From assembly GCA_020744225.1 (NCBI GenBank), contig JAGMWG010000012.1:1364001-1428000 (forward strand): 64,000 nt of DNA, read 5' to 3'. Made by a program: the position numbers and the translations under genes. The notes under the pieces are model-generated. The model had not been told where the DNA came from. It worked only from the letters and a program-made list of their open reading frames with translations, and made no database searches. Shown here piece after piece: positions 54,784 through 64,000 of this stretch; the stretch's first letter is position 1, and every line of letters begins with the position of its first letter. The DNA comes from Paraphoma chrysanthemicola (Eukaryota; Ascomycota; Dothideomycetes; Pleosporales; Phaeosphaeriaceae).

Positions 54784-56527
54784 CTGAACACGTCAGAGAG
54801 CTCCCCGCTGGGACATGAACTACGCACGTTATCATGTCCGTTGCGCCGCCGTTGTTGAAATCGTGGTAGTTTTTTGGGAGACGTTTTGTGCCTTCCCTCT
54901 CGAGATCCGGAATCGAGAAGACGAGGCTATAGGGTTCGATGCGCAATTTGCCATGTCCGAAAACTGAGAACTGGTCTTGCCCGATGGCTGCATAGTGCTA
55001 CAATTCTGTGGCGCTGTCGGCACTCGTTTCACGCTCCGCAGGGTCTACCCTCACCTTCTAAATGCGAAGTGTTGAAGACGTGTGTATGTCTTTACCGAGG
55101 AATAAGCTCCAGTTTACGTGTCAGTGTTTGACAAAATGCCTCAGGTGTTGAGCGCGCTCTATGTACCTAACACTCACGAGCCAGATAAGCTAACTACTTC
55201 CAGGCACGCGACATATGGCCGAACAAGTGCAGCGACATGTAAAACTCGGCACATCCGATGCGGTGCTTGCGGAACAATATACTTGATGTGAATCGGGAAC
55301 TGAAACCTCCCAGCCCACCTCATCATCGTCATCGCAAAAGGTCAGCCATTCTAGCCTCATTCGGAAGTTCACTCCGGATCTTCCCTTGCCAACTTGTATG
55401 ACCTCCATGCGATTTAGTTCTCGGCCCTGAGATCATGACCATCGTGATCAAGCAAACCCGCAGCGACATCCACCACGTAAGACCTCTCGTCATGGACATA
55501 GCCCACTGCAGCATCAAACTTTCTGCAGAACAATCGATGTACGCCAGCTAAGCTATGGTTAGTTCTTCTCGATCGTGCCATGGCTTTGATGAGCATGCTT
55601 GTCACGCTACGTCACTCCCTCCAATGTGTGCTGCAAGGGAAAGGTCGAGCCTAGAAAGCCTAAAGAGAAAGAAGATGCCAACATGTCTGGCGGACGTTCA
55701 ATAGCCGACTTGCGTTACGGCCGTTGCGTACGTGCGTATCGCAGCCTAGAAACACCGACAGAACCCCCGAATGCTGAGGCGAAGGTTTGAAACTAATGCA
55801 GCGTGAAACCCTGATTGTGACGTCATCGATATCAACCTAAAAACACTACTATCGCTTAGGATCGACCTACGGCGCTACCCCAATGTAAGTAGCTTCAGGA
55901 TCGAAAGCTCTATCGCAGACTTATGTACCTTAAGACTGAAAATGTAAAGGCCTTTTTTGTGGTTAAGGTTCTGTCCAGTTAAGTTCCAGCGAGAAGAGAG
56001 CTTTAATATTAAGATGCAAGGTTACTTATTTAAATTTGTCACTTAGCATTTTTGTGTTTTTCAGCTATTGCGTTGGTTTTGCTGTATTGTAGCATATGTG
56101 ATTTCTATCATTGCTATGCACACTAAGAGTGTGTGCCTTTACGAAGCGCTACGCTACAAGAGACCAATTACGATCACACCGAGATGTTAATTCTTCTGCA
56201 ATACTAATTGATCGCGTGCTGAGGATATTCTCATAACTACTGAATTTCAGGTATTCCTGTTTGCATTGGTGCATTCGCTAGGTTCATTAGGCTATTCAAT
56301 CAACACTTAAATCTCACCTCGTAATGCTATTCGCAAACCTAACCAGATTAGTTTCCGGACACGCTCGGGATTAGTATTCAAGTCTGTTGTCTCAATAGGG
56401 GTTCTACATTTATGTTGCACTCTAGGGTTATAAAATCACCTTGCCGCTGGCAACAAGGTGTTGTGTTTCACATTCAACTCCTCAATTTGCTCGAACGATT
56501 CACTATTACAGAAAAACCCCCGCCACT
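54784..56527. other. Intergenic region, A+T-rich in its right half
   Basis: The first 250 bases may include the right breakpoint of the inferred inversion. From about 55800 to 56400 the DNA is A+T-rich with only short frames, as in decayed repeats. The tautomerase promoter must lie at its right end. No terminal repeats were identified. Confidence 0.4.
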
Positions 56528-57054
56528 ATGCCTGACTGGAGAATCTACCACCCTTCTGGTACCTTCACGGATCCTGATGCGAGAGAAACGCTCTCACAGG
56601 CTATCACCTCGATCTACACCCGCGCTGGGCTCCCTGCTTTCTATGTGGTTGTACTCTTCATTGAGATGCCTGCGGCCACTATGTTCCGATCCGGGTTTGC
56701 AGTTGTGAGTCCCGTCAGAGCCCTGGTGATGCCCATGTTCTGATCATATACGCTGCGCAGTCATTGAAAGGAGGAAAGCCTTTTGTCAGGCTTTCATTCA
56801 GCCATATCGCCAGGCACTTCCCTCCAGGCGAGAGCCCTGAGAGAACCGCTTTTATGAATCTCGTGAACGAGACCTTGAAGCCATCCATTGCAGATAAAGG
56901 TTACGAATGGGAAGTCGGCGGCGAAGAACTTGACCGAGAGTTTGTTGCTATCAATGGTTTCGGGATTCCCCCTTCCGACTCTGAGGATGAGAAGAGGTGG
57001 GTCCGCGATAACAAGACGTCCCCTTGGGGCCCGTATCTTACAGAAAAGAACTAG
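56528..57054 (+). CDS. Tautomerase-superfamily protein, cis-CaaD-like
   Basis: Two exons (56528-56704 and 56761-57054, 56-nt intron) encode 156 aa. It begins MPDWRIYHPSGTFTD, so Pro is residue 2 and would be the N-terminal catalytic proline after Met removal. 'ITSIYTRAGLPAFYVVVLF', 'GGKPFVRLSFSHIARHF', 'ADKGYEWEV' and 'FGIPPSDSEDEKRWVRDN' follow the order seen in cis-3-chloroacrylic acid dehalogenase homologues (Tautomerase_3 type, about 150 aa). Fungal members are common and their physiological substrates are mostly unknown. Phenylpyruvate- or enol-type tautomerase activity is typical. The start is fixed by the required Pro2. Confidence 0.85.
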
Positions 57055-58629
57055 TCCTTTGTTTAGGCCACATTTCGAATTATTCGCGCAAGCTCCACAG
57101 AATGCATCCTTAATTTTGCATGGTGAACCGGAACTATAATATTTGATGACAGGTCTAGGATACATGGTGATATCTAGTCGGAGAGACCGATTCTAGACTT
57201 TCCGTCAGACAGAACGCCCGATGCAATGTCGGGCAGGTCATTCTGTGAAGCTCTCACCCTTCGAAAGTATTGTGTGAGTGGATGGTCCTCATCGTTAAAT
57301 CTCTTCTAACCCCAGTCCAGCCCTAGACCCTGCGATTGAGTGGGAAGGACTTAACGTGCAATGTAGCGAACCTTCGAAAGCTGCTGCTACATTGCTTGAC
57401 CTGTCGCTCAAACGTAAGTCAGAATTCCCCGTGTGAAAGCCATAAGGAAATGGAAATCCATGAGTACATATCCCCGTTTATAATCCCAACTATTGTGCGA
57501 ACCCGAGCCGAGTCCTCGTGTGTTGAGGTTCGAGACAAAGCCGTTAGCGATGCGCTGTTTTGGTGAGGTTTGCAGAACGCCCATTCACTGATCATGTTGT
57601 CTAGATTACCACGCAACCTAGTGATGGGACGATCGGCGCAAGGTACTGATGGTTAATGTTGTTGAGTATTTAACCCTCGCTAACAGCTACAGAAAAAGAT
57701 GCCGATGTGTGATTTGGTCTGTACCTTATTGGTGAGCTGTATGCCCACTTACGACGCATCGGCTTTCGGTTGCGGTCGAGCTGGGTTCACTGGCTTTGTG
57801 CGGCTTGGCGGACATCGACACGTAGTCGGACATTAGAACATTGGGATAGTACATTGTAACATACCGCAACGGCCAAGATATCGGTGCAGAAATCACTAGC
57901 GAGGAAAAAACCTTTCAAATGATTGCTATCTATTTCACTGACAGATTCAACTGATTAAAGGCAATGTATTCGCATCTCATTGAACATTCACGTAGTCAAC
58001 CAATTAGAACCATGGCTTCTTACCCCTGCGAGCGTGGCAATGTCTTAGCGGACGAAGGGATAGTGCAACCAAGGGGAGAAGCAAGGCCGGTCTGAAGGGT
58101 CCCCAGACTAAATACCCGAGCAGCTGACATTTTTTGCCTTGCGCATTGGACCGTTACAAATAGGGCGAAGTCAGACGTCGCAGATTGTCGTCGGCGCTTC
58201 GGCTGTTTGCGGCCCGTCTAGTTGGGCATAGCTGATACCATATGTAAAATGGGTCCAGGATGGTTAAGGGAGACGAGTGGAAAAATCCGAGACATCAAGA
58301 CACAAGGCAGATTAGTAATCATCTATCATAACTCCAAATACGGCATGCCTCGGCCCTCGGACTCCCTCCAAGTCCATGTGTCTACATGCGTTCTATGACG
58401 ACATCATGTTGCTGTGCTCTTTCATAAAAAGCTGTTCCTAATATTGTGAAGGAGAATTTGAACTTTAATAATTCAAAACGTTCACCAAGTTCCAATACCA
58501 ATCGTAACCCGACTTAAATAGCGATTCAATACTGTGATAACTGTTCGAGCATCACCCGACTCGTCAGTCCCATCCCAGACATTGTATAGGCTAAATCCTT
58601 ACCTGCCACAATTAGAGACGACATTCATA
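57055..58629. other. Gene-poor intergenic region
   Basis: 1.5 kb without recognisable genes, RNAs or repeats. It separates the intact tautomerase gene from the block of pseudogenes. Confidence 0.4.
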
Positions 58630-59051
58630 ATGCTGAGAACGCCATTACCCCAACAGAGTGCACTGGCGGCAGGAACCAGTAATTTCAAAGACGACCAGAA
58701 CCTCTCCGACAGCAATTCTTCCAACAAGAACCAATCTACTAAAACAAGAAATCTATTCCAGCGACGCGGTCCAGGCTTTCAATGGTGGCTTATGGCCATT
58801 CCTTCATTCTTGGTCTCGATTTACGGATTCCTTTATTTGACCACTAGCCTGGGCTTCGGCGACCCTGCAGTCCAGCCAAGAGTCAAGTCACATCTTCTGT
58901 TGAAGGAGTATCCCATGTAAGTGCTTCTCTGATCGCCATGGGTCTTGGGCCGTTCCAATTCCACCCTCAACTACAACAACGCTACCCGACAATTCACCGA
59001 CGAATCGGCTGGGCGTATATCACTGCTGTGACATTTTCACACAGCGCCTAA
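58630..59051 (+). pseudogene. Frameshifted, truncated DUF2306-type membrane protein gene
   Basis: The first frame gives a polar N-terminus, one TM helix (WWLMAIPSFLVSIYGFLYL) and LLLKEYPM, then a stop at 58918. Shifted by one base at 58914, the next frame continues HVSASLIAMGLGPFQFHPQL and PTIHRRIGWAYITAV. This is the core of the DUF2306 family (histidine-containing TM protein, 'HxxxxxxALxLGPFQF...LHRxxGRxY'). It stops at 59049, where aldehyde-dehydrogenase sequence starts. The family needs two or more further TM helices after this point, so the gene is both frameshifted and truncated. An intron cannot repair the frame because no acceptor fits between the two segments. Confidence 0.6.
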
Positions 59052-60552
59052 GGGCCGCAAGTGGAACCAACTGACTGGTCTCTTCATCAACAATGAGTTT
59101 GTCGATGCGTCCAATCGCACCCTTATTACCTCCATATATCCCGCCACTGAAAAGGAGATAGTCACTGTGCAGGGTGCGAGCTCGGAAGATGTCGACCGCG
59201 AAGTCAATGCCGCAAAGAAGGCGTTGAAGAGTACTGAGTGGAAGAAGCTCCGTGTAACGGAGCGTGGGCGACTCATGACCAAGCTGGCTGACTTGATTGA
59301 GGAGAACAAAGAGCTTCTGGCCACAGTTGACGCCTGGGACGACGGTAAGTGTTGCTCCTTGTAGACGATGACAACACTGACCTCGCGGGCAAACCGTACG
59401 GCGTGGCTCTCAACGAGGATCTTCCCAAAGCCTTCTCGAGAATCCGGTACTACGCAGTTGGGCGGACAACATCTCCGGCCAGACGATTGGGACGACGCCA
59501 GACAATTTTGCCTATACTCCGTGCCAGCGCATCGGCGTCGTCGCTCCAATTATCCCCTGGAACTAGCCGCTGTCCATGGCGTGCTGGAAGCTAGGTCCAG
59601 CGCTGGCGTGCGGAAACATAATCGTGCTGAAAGCAGCCGAGCAAACACCGCTCTCCATCCTCCTTCTAGCGCGATTCATCAAGGAAGCCGGGTTCCCGCC
59701 CGGCGTTGTAAAGATCATCAACTGGATCGGAAGAGAGGCCGGTGCTGCATTAGTGCAGCACCACTCGTAGACAAGGTCGCATTTACCGGCTCTACAGGGA
59801 CTGCGACTCGAATCATGAAGATGGCGGCTGTCGGGCTGAAGAACATCACCCTGGAGACGGTGGGAAAGTCGCCACTCATCATCTCGAGCACGCGGACATG
59901 GAGCAGGCTGTGCGGTGGTCGCATTTCGGTATTATGCACAACAGGCGAGATATGCACTGCCACGTCTCGCATCCTAGTCCAGCTGTTCGTGTTTGAAGAA
60001 ATCCTTTCACAGTTCCGCGAGCAGATCAAGTCCGTGTCTGTCATTGGCGATCAGTGGAGCGACAATACATTCGAGGGCCCTCAAGTCACCAAACAGCAGT
60101 ACGAACGAGTGCTCTCGTACGTCGATATTGGCAAGTCAGAAGGCGCCGAGCTCGTAGAGGGCGGGGAAGCGTGCCCAGGCAACGGCTTCTTCATCAAGCC
60201 TACCGTCTTCACCAAGGTGTCACCCAACATGCGCATCTACCGTGAAGAGATCTTCGGACCGCTTGTCGTCATTGCCACTTTAGCAACGGAAGAGGATGGG
60301 ATAGCAATGGCCAATGACACGATCTACGGCCTTGGGTCAGCAGTCTTTACAAGAGATTTAGAGCGTGCTCATCGAGTGGCCGCCGAGATAGAGGCTGGCA
60401 TGGTATGGATAAACAGCAGTCAGGACTGCGACTATAGAATACCCTTTGGCGGCGTCAAGCAATCGGGGATCGGACGGGAGCTGGGTGAGGCTGGGCTGCA
60501 AGCTTACTCACAGGTTAAGGCCGTGCACGTTAACCTAGGTAACAGATTATAA
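59045..60552 (+). pseudogene. Aldehyde dehydrogenase pseudogene with multiple lesions
   Basis: Segments follow an NAD(P)-aldehyde dehydrogenase in order: GLFINNEFVDAS, RLMTKLADLIEENKELLATV, KPYGVALNEDLPKAF, MACWKLGPALACGNIIVLKA, EQTPLSILLLARFIKEAGFP, DKVAFTGSTGTA, ITLETVGKSPL, GEICTATSRILVQ (catalytic Cys kept), GPQVTKQQYERVLSY, REEIFGPLVVIA and PFGGVKQSGIGRELGEAG. Lesions are: no first exon with ATG; an intron at 59345-59388 with a GTAAGT donor but GG instead of AG at its acceptor; a one-base loss near 59457; TAG at 59564-59566 in PWN-x-PLS; a shift near 59765; and compensating shifts at about 59883-59940. The catalytic Glu lies in the ETVGKS stretch, where ELGGKS is usual. It cannot give a functional enzyme. 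Confidence 0.85.
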
Positions 60553-60686
60553 GCGGAATAAAGTTAACATGTCAAATCAAGTCGCAAAGTCTGTCCTGCA
60601 TGGGCTGCGTCTTGTACATCTGGGAAAATGTAATCAAATATCGCTGTTTGGCGTGTAATTGCATGATTGCAGTTCCTTAACTCTGT

Positions 60687-62190
60687 CTACACTGAAATGG
60701 TAATATTCTTCATGATCTGGAACTCGGCCAGACCATACTTACTCCCCTCTCTCCCCATACTCGATTCTTTGATGCCGCCAAACGGTGCCTCTGGCGCTGA
60801 TCTTCCCAGTATTCACACCGACCATGCCGACCTCGAGCTCCCCCGCCACCTGCCAGATGGTGTTGAGGTTTGCGGAGAAGAAGTACCCCGCCAGTCCAAA
60901 TTTCGTATCGTTGGCCATTCGAATGACTTCATCGACCGTATCGAAGACGAATATCGGTACTAATGGGCCGAATGTCTCCTCACGAGCTACCCGCATATCT
61001 GACGTGACACCTGTGATGATGGCGGGCTCGATGTAGCATCTGCCCGAGTCCTTACGGACTTGCCCTTCATGGAGTAACTTGGCGCCCTTGCCTACGGCGT
61101 CGTCGATGTGGCTTTTGACCTTGACTACAGCCGCTTCGTTCACCAAGGGACCGTGTTTTACAGTGGGGTCCATGCCGGACCCGACTTTGAACTGCTGAGC
61201 GCGCTTGACGAGGGCGCGGGCGAACTGATTGTGAATACCGCGCTGCACGAATAGGCGATTGGTGGAGACGCACGTTTGTCCCGAGCACCGGAATTTGCAA
61301 GCAATAACGCCCTCGATGGCTTTCGCAATATCGGCATCGTCGAAGACAATGAAGGGTGCGTTGCCGCCGAGCTCCATGGACACTTTCTTCATCGTCCCAG
61401 CAGCCTTCTCGGTGATCAACTTGCCGACATTGGTCGAGCCAGTGAAGCTAACCTTCTTGATGATGGGGTTGGTGTATAGCTCCACGACAGCTGCGCGGTC
61501 GCGAGTAGGTACAACTTGAATTGTATTCGCTGGCAGTCCTGCCTCTTGCGCAAGGTGAGTAAGTGCCAGTGTGCACAATGGCGTCTCGCTAGGCGGCTTG
61601 ACGACGACTGTGCAGCCTGCAGCCAGCGCCGGGCCAAGCTTTCGAGTTATCATGGCGATGGGAAAGTTCCAAGGCACGATGATGGCACACACTCCTATCG
61701 GTTGCCGGACAATGAAGTTTGTGCTTCTGGTGTGCATTGATGGAATGATGTCGCCGTACGAGCGAATGGCTTCCTCGGCAAACCAGGAGAGGAAGCTGGC
61801 ACCATACTCGACTTCGCCCTTCGCTTCTGCCAGCGTCTTGCCGTTCTCGGAGGTCAACAGTATCGCGAGATCGTCTGTATTCTGTCGAACGAGGGCGGCG
61901 AATTGATGTAGCAGTTTGGATCTCTCGTGCTCAGTGGTCTTTCGGAACTCCTGAAAACATACGTAAGCATGATCGATCGCTTCTTTCAAGTGATCAATGC
62001 CGTGATCAGCAACTTCTGCGATGATCTTGTCGGTTGCCGGATCGTATACTGGGAACTTCTTCTCTCCAGAAGTCCATTTGCCACCAATAAACCCTGATCC
62101 AATGAGGAGAGCCTTGTTTGACAAGGCCTCGCGCAAGGTCGTTGGCTGAGCGATGCTGCCCATGTTTGATTCAATTGATGTTGGGTGCAT
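60687..62190 (-). pseudogene. Succinate-semialdehyde dehydrogenase-like gene with 3' frameshift
   Basis: An intronless frame from 62190 (alternative start at 62163, MGSIAQ) runs through a nearly complete aldehyde dehydrogenase of the SSADH/GabD group. It has FIGGKWTSGEKKFPVYDPAT, 'IGVCAIIVPWNFPIAMI', 'KPPSETPLC', 'VSFTGSTNVGKL', the catalytic Glu in SMELGGNAPF, the catalytic Cys in FRCSGQTCVSTNR and 'REETFGPL'. After 'GVNTGKISA' the frame goes wrong and ends at 60739. One base over, near 60790, the conserved end EAPFGGIKESSMGREGS followed by GLAEFQIMKNI continues to a stop at 60687. So a single indel disrupts the last 35 or so residues, which form the oligomerisation and cofactor-tail segment. 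The frame is otherwise intact, so the lesion is recent or a sequencing error. Confidence 0.75.
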
Positions 62191-62646
62191 GAATTGATGC
62201 CTGAAGATGGCGACAACAAGTTGAAGTTCTTAATGCAAGAGCAAACACTGACAGAGAGTGAATCTTAGCGAAAAACACATTTGGTATTCGGCATACAATC
62301 CACTACGGCAACGCTTATATGACTTTTCGGCACAGATTCCATCTTCTGGCCGCTCCTGTCTCTGTGTAAGTAGGGCCGCATCAGATGCGCCCTGGGTATG
62401 CTTTCGGTCGTGGGGCAGAAGACGTCTGTGAGAACAGTGCCGATCTGGAACTTTACGCCGACCGGCTATATGGCTATGGTTCTGAGCCTTGGCGTCAACT
62501 ACCACAACCGAGGCCAGGATGCTACCTCCGATAGGCACATGATCTCAATACTACCGGTGCTAACTGTGGATGTTTGTTCGATTAAAGATAAGTGTGTGCG
62601 TGGTTCGCGGTCCAAGATGTAGAAACTCCAACTCTTTCATCCAGTC
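62191..62646. other. Divergent spacer between the SSADH-like and transketolase-like genes
   Basis: 456 bases with no supported coding sequence. It would have held both promoters. Confidence 0.4.
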
Positions 62647-64000
62647 ATGATTTCAAAAATTAAGACTCAGCTGACCATTGTGTCACCCCTCAAGGGGGAG
62701 GCGGCGGACAGCCAGGCCGTCCGAGAAATAAGGAAGATGGTCATAGATATCTGTCGTCAGAACCGTGGAGGGCACGGTGGCTCTGCAATTGGCATGGCGC
62801 CGTTAACTGTTGCCCTTTGGAAGTACACGACGCGCTACAACCCGCAAAACTCAGAAGTACGTTGTATTTGCGATTTCGGATGCTTGGCTCAAAAGCTCGT
62901 GCGCTGACCGGGATGATGTAGTGGTTTGACCGAGTTCGTTTCGTCTTGTTCAAGGGCCATGCCGCCATGCTGCTATACACGATGCTTCACGTGTCAGGCT
63001 ACCCACACGTCGCTGCTGATGAGCTGAAGCTTTATCGCAATGCAAAGGCTGTTGATCGGGAGACTGGAAACTGGCAAGCAACCATTTGCCATGGTCATCT
63101 AGAAATTGAGGTGCCAGGAGTCGAGGTCACGACAGGCCCGCTTGGACAGGGCGTCGCAAACGCCGTGGGCCTGGCCATTGCATCCAAGAACCTGGCTGCA
63201 TCCTTCAACAAACCCGATATGGACCTCATCTCTTCTCATATCTACTGTGTGACAGGAGACGGATGTCTCCAAGAGGGTGTTGCAAACAAGGCTATCGTTA
63301 TGTTATCGCAGGTCATTTGGGGCTAGATAACCTGACCCTGCTTTATGACAACAATCAAGTGACGTGCGACGGGCCGCTAGACTAGATCTTATCTGAGGAT
63401 ACCAATGCAAAAGTAAGGAGCATGGGCTGGAACGTCATCGATGTTGTTGATGGCGATTCTTCGGTTGGTAGCATTGTGCAAGCTCTGGCTCTTGCGAAAT
63501 CCTACAAAGACAAATCGACATTCATCAACATTCCCACGACCATTGGCCACGGGACCTCGACAGCGGGAACTTCCAAGTCGCACCACGGAACTTATACCGA
63601 CGAGGACGCTGCGAAGTACGCTACAGCTGGAGTCGAGACGAGCCATACACTGTCCGAGGCGACTCGGAGGTACTGGCAACAAGCTGCTGAGCAGGGCCAG
63701 GAAAAGGAATACGAATGGAACCAAAAGCTCGACATGAATACCGCCGCGTACCCCGAGTCGGCGGCCCGGCTGCAGCAACGCATGGAGGGCAAGGTCAATG
63801 TCGAAGCGATGTTGGGGTCTCTTGAAATCCTAAAGAGCGTGACTGCGACGCGCCAATTCAACGGGTGGTCTTCGACAAACTCATGAAGGCGATACCCAAC
63901 CTTTTCGCCGGCGGTACAGATTTGTGGAACTCGAATCGAAGGGGTGATCAGTCGGAGCGAATCTTTGATGGGGCCCACCCAGAGGGACTTGTCCTCCGTT
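62647..64000 (+). pseudogene. Transketolase / dihydroxyacetone-synthase-like pseudogene (runs off right edge)
   Basis: Exon 1 (62647-62856) and exon 2 (from 62922, 65-nt intron) encode the TPP-binding N-domain of a transketolase-family enzyme: IDICRQNRGGHGGSAIGMAP, FKGHAAMLLYTMLHVSGY, EVPGVEVTTGPLGQGVANAV, and the TPP/Mg motif TGDGCLQEGV. Then a shift near 63310 is needed to continue HLGLDNLTLLYDNNQVTCDG. A TAG at 63383-63385 replaces the Trp codon expected after GPLD. The frame then runs RSMGWNVIDVVDG to EILKSVTATRQF, and a second shift near 63860 is needed to continue VVFDKLMKAIPNLFAGGTDL. The usual SNGHA before the first catalytic His reads FKGHA. The order fits fungal dihydroxyacetone synthase relatives. 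At least three lesions make it non-functional. Confidence 0.75.

Noticed and set aside
55800..56400. RIP-mutated transposon
   Set aside because: The stretch is A+T-rich, but no transposase fragments or terminal repeats were seen and dinucleotide indices could not be computed.

Overview
The window is nuclear DNA of a filamentous ascomycete. Its genes carry short (44-87 nt) GT..AG introns with CTRAY branch points. The families are typical of Pezizomycotina, and probably of a Dothideomycete-like fungus: Zn2Cys6 regulators, P450s, MFS exporters, a rhodopsin-fold membrane protein, a CPS/KS-type diterpene cyclase and a pectin methylesterase. Genes sit on both strands with 0.3-3 kb spacers. No tRNA, rRNA or CRISPR was seen. 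Splice models were built by hand. For every intact multi-exon gene except the TPP enzyme at 3.2-5.0 kb, whose first exon is missing from the model, exon lengths sum to a whole number of codons, which supports them.

Layout. 0-12.3 kb: partial sulfotransferase-like gene (-), SET-domain protein with a signal-like N-terminus (-), acetolactate-synthase-like TPP enzyme (+), 699-aa fungal membrane protein (+), a gene-poor stretch with a pogo/Fot1 transposase relic, and a quinone-oxidoreductase-type MDR enzyme (+). 12.5-18.4 kb: one 1,983-aa intronless gene encoding four tandem pectin-methylesterase modules (the first catalytically degenerate) and a Ser/Thr-rich tail. 20.5-32.5 kb: a diterpenoid biosynthetic cluster with a bifunctional class II/class I cyclase, a 14-TM MFS exporter, a SAM methyltransferase and two P450s. 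A decayed SDR lies at its edge and no GGPP synthase is in the window. A rhodopsin-fold membrane protein and a GST flank it. 36-44.8 kb: sugar-type MFS, Spo7, FAD monooxygenase, extended SDR. 47.9-54.8 kb: intact Zn2Cys6 regulator, retinol-dehydrogenase-like SDR, and a second regulator that seems split and internally inverted, with the DNA-binding half on + and the regulatory half on -. 56.5 kb: tautomerase/cis-CaaD-like enzyme.

58.6-64 kb is a decaying metabolic block: a frameshifted, truncated DUF2306 gene fused to an aldehyde dehydrogenase with several lesions, a succinate-semialdehyde-dehydrogenase-like gene whose conserved C-terminus lies in another frame, and a transketolase/dihydroxyacetone-synthase relic running off the right edge.

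The most coherent system is the diterpenoid cluster. The cyclase would fold GGPP through a copalyl diphosphate to a tetracyclic diterpene, the P450s would oxidise it, the methyltransferase may methylate it, and the MFS protein may export it. Two intergenic regions of the cluster share a palindrome of the CGG-N3-CCG type that Zn2Cys6 regulators bind. The strongest structural oddities are the four-module pectinesterase, the inverted regulator halves and the run of adjacent pseudogenes.
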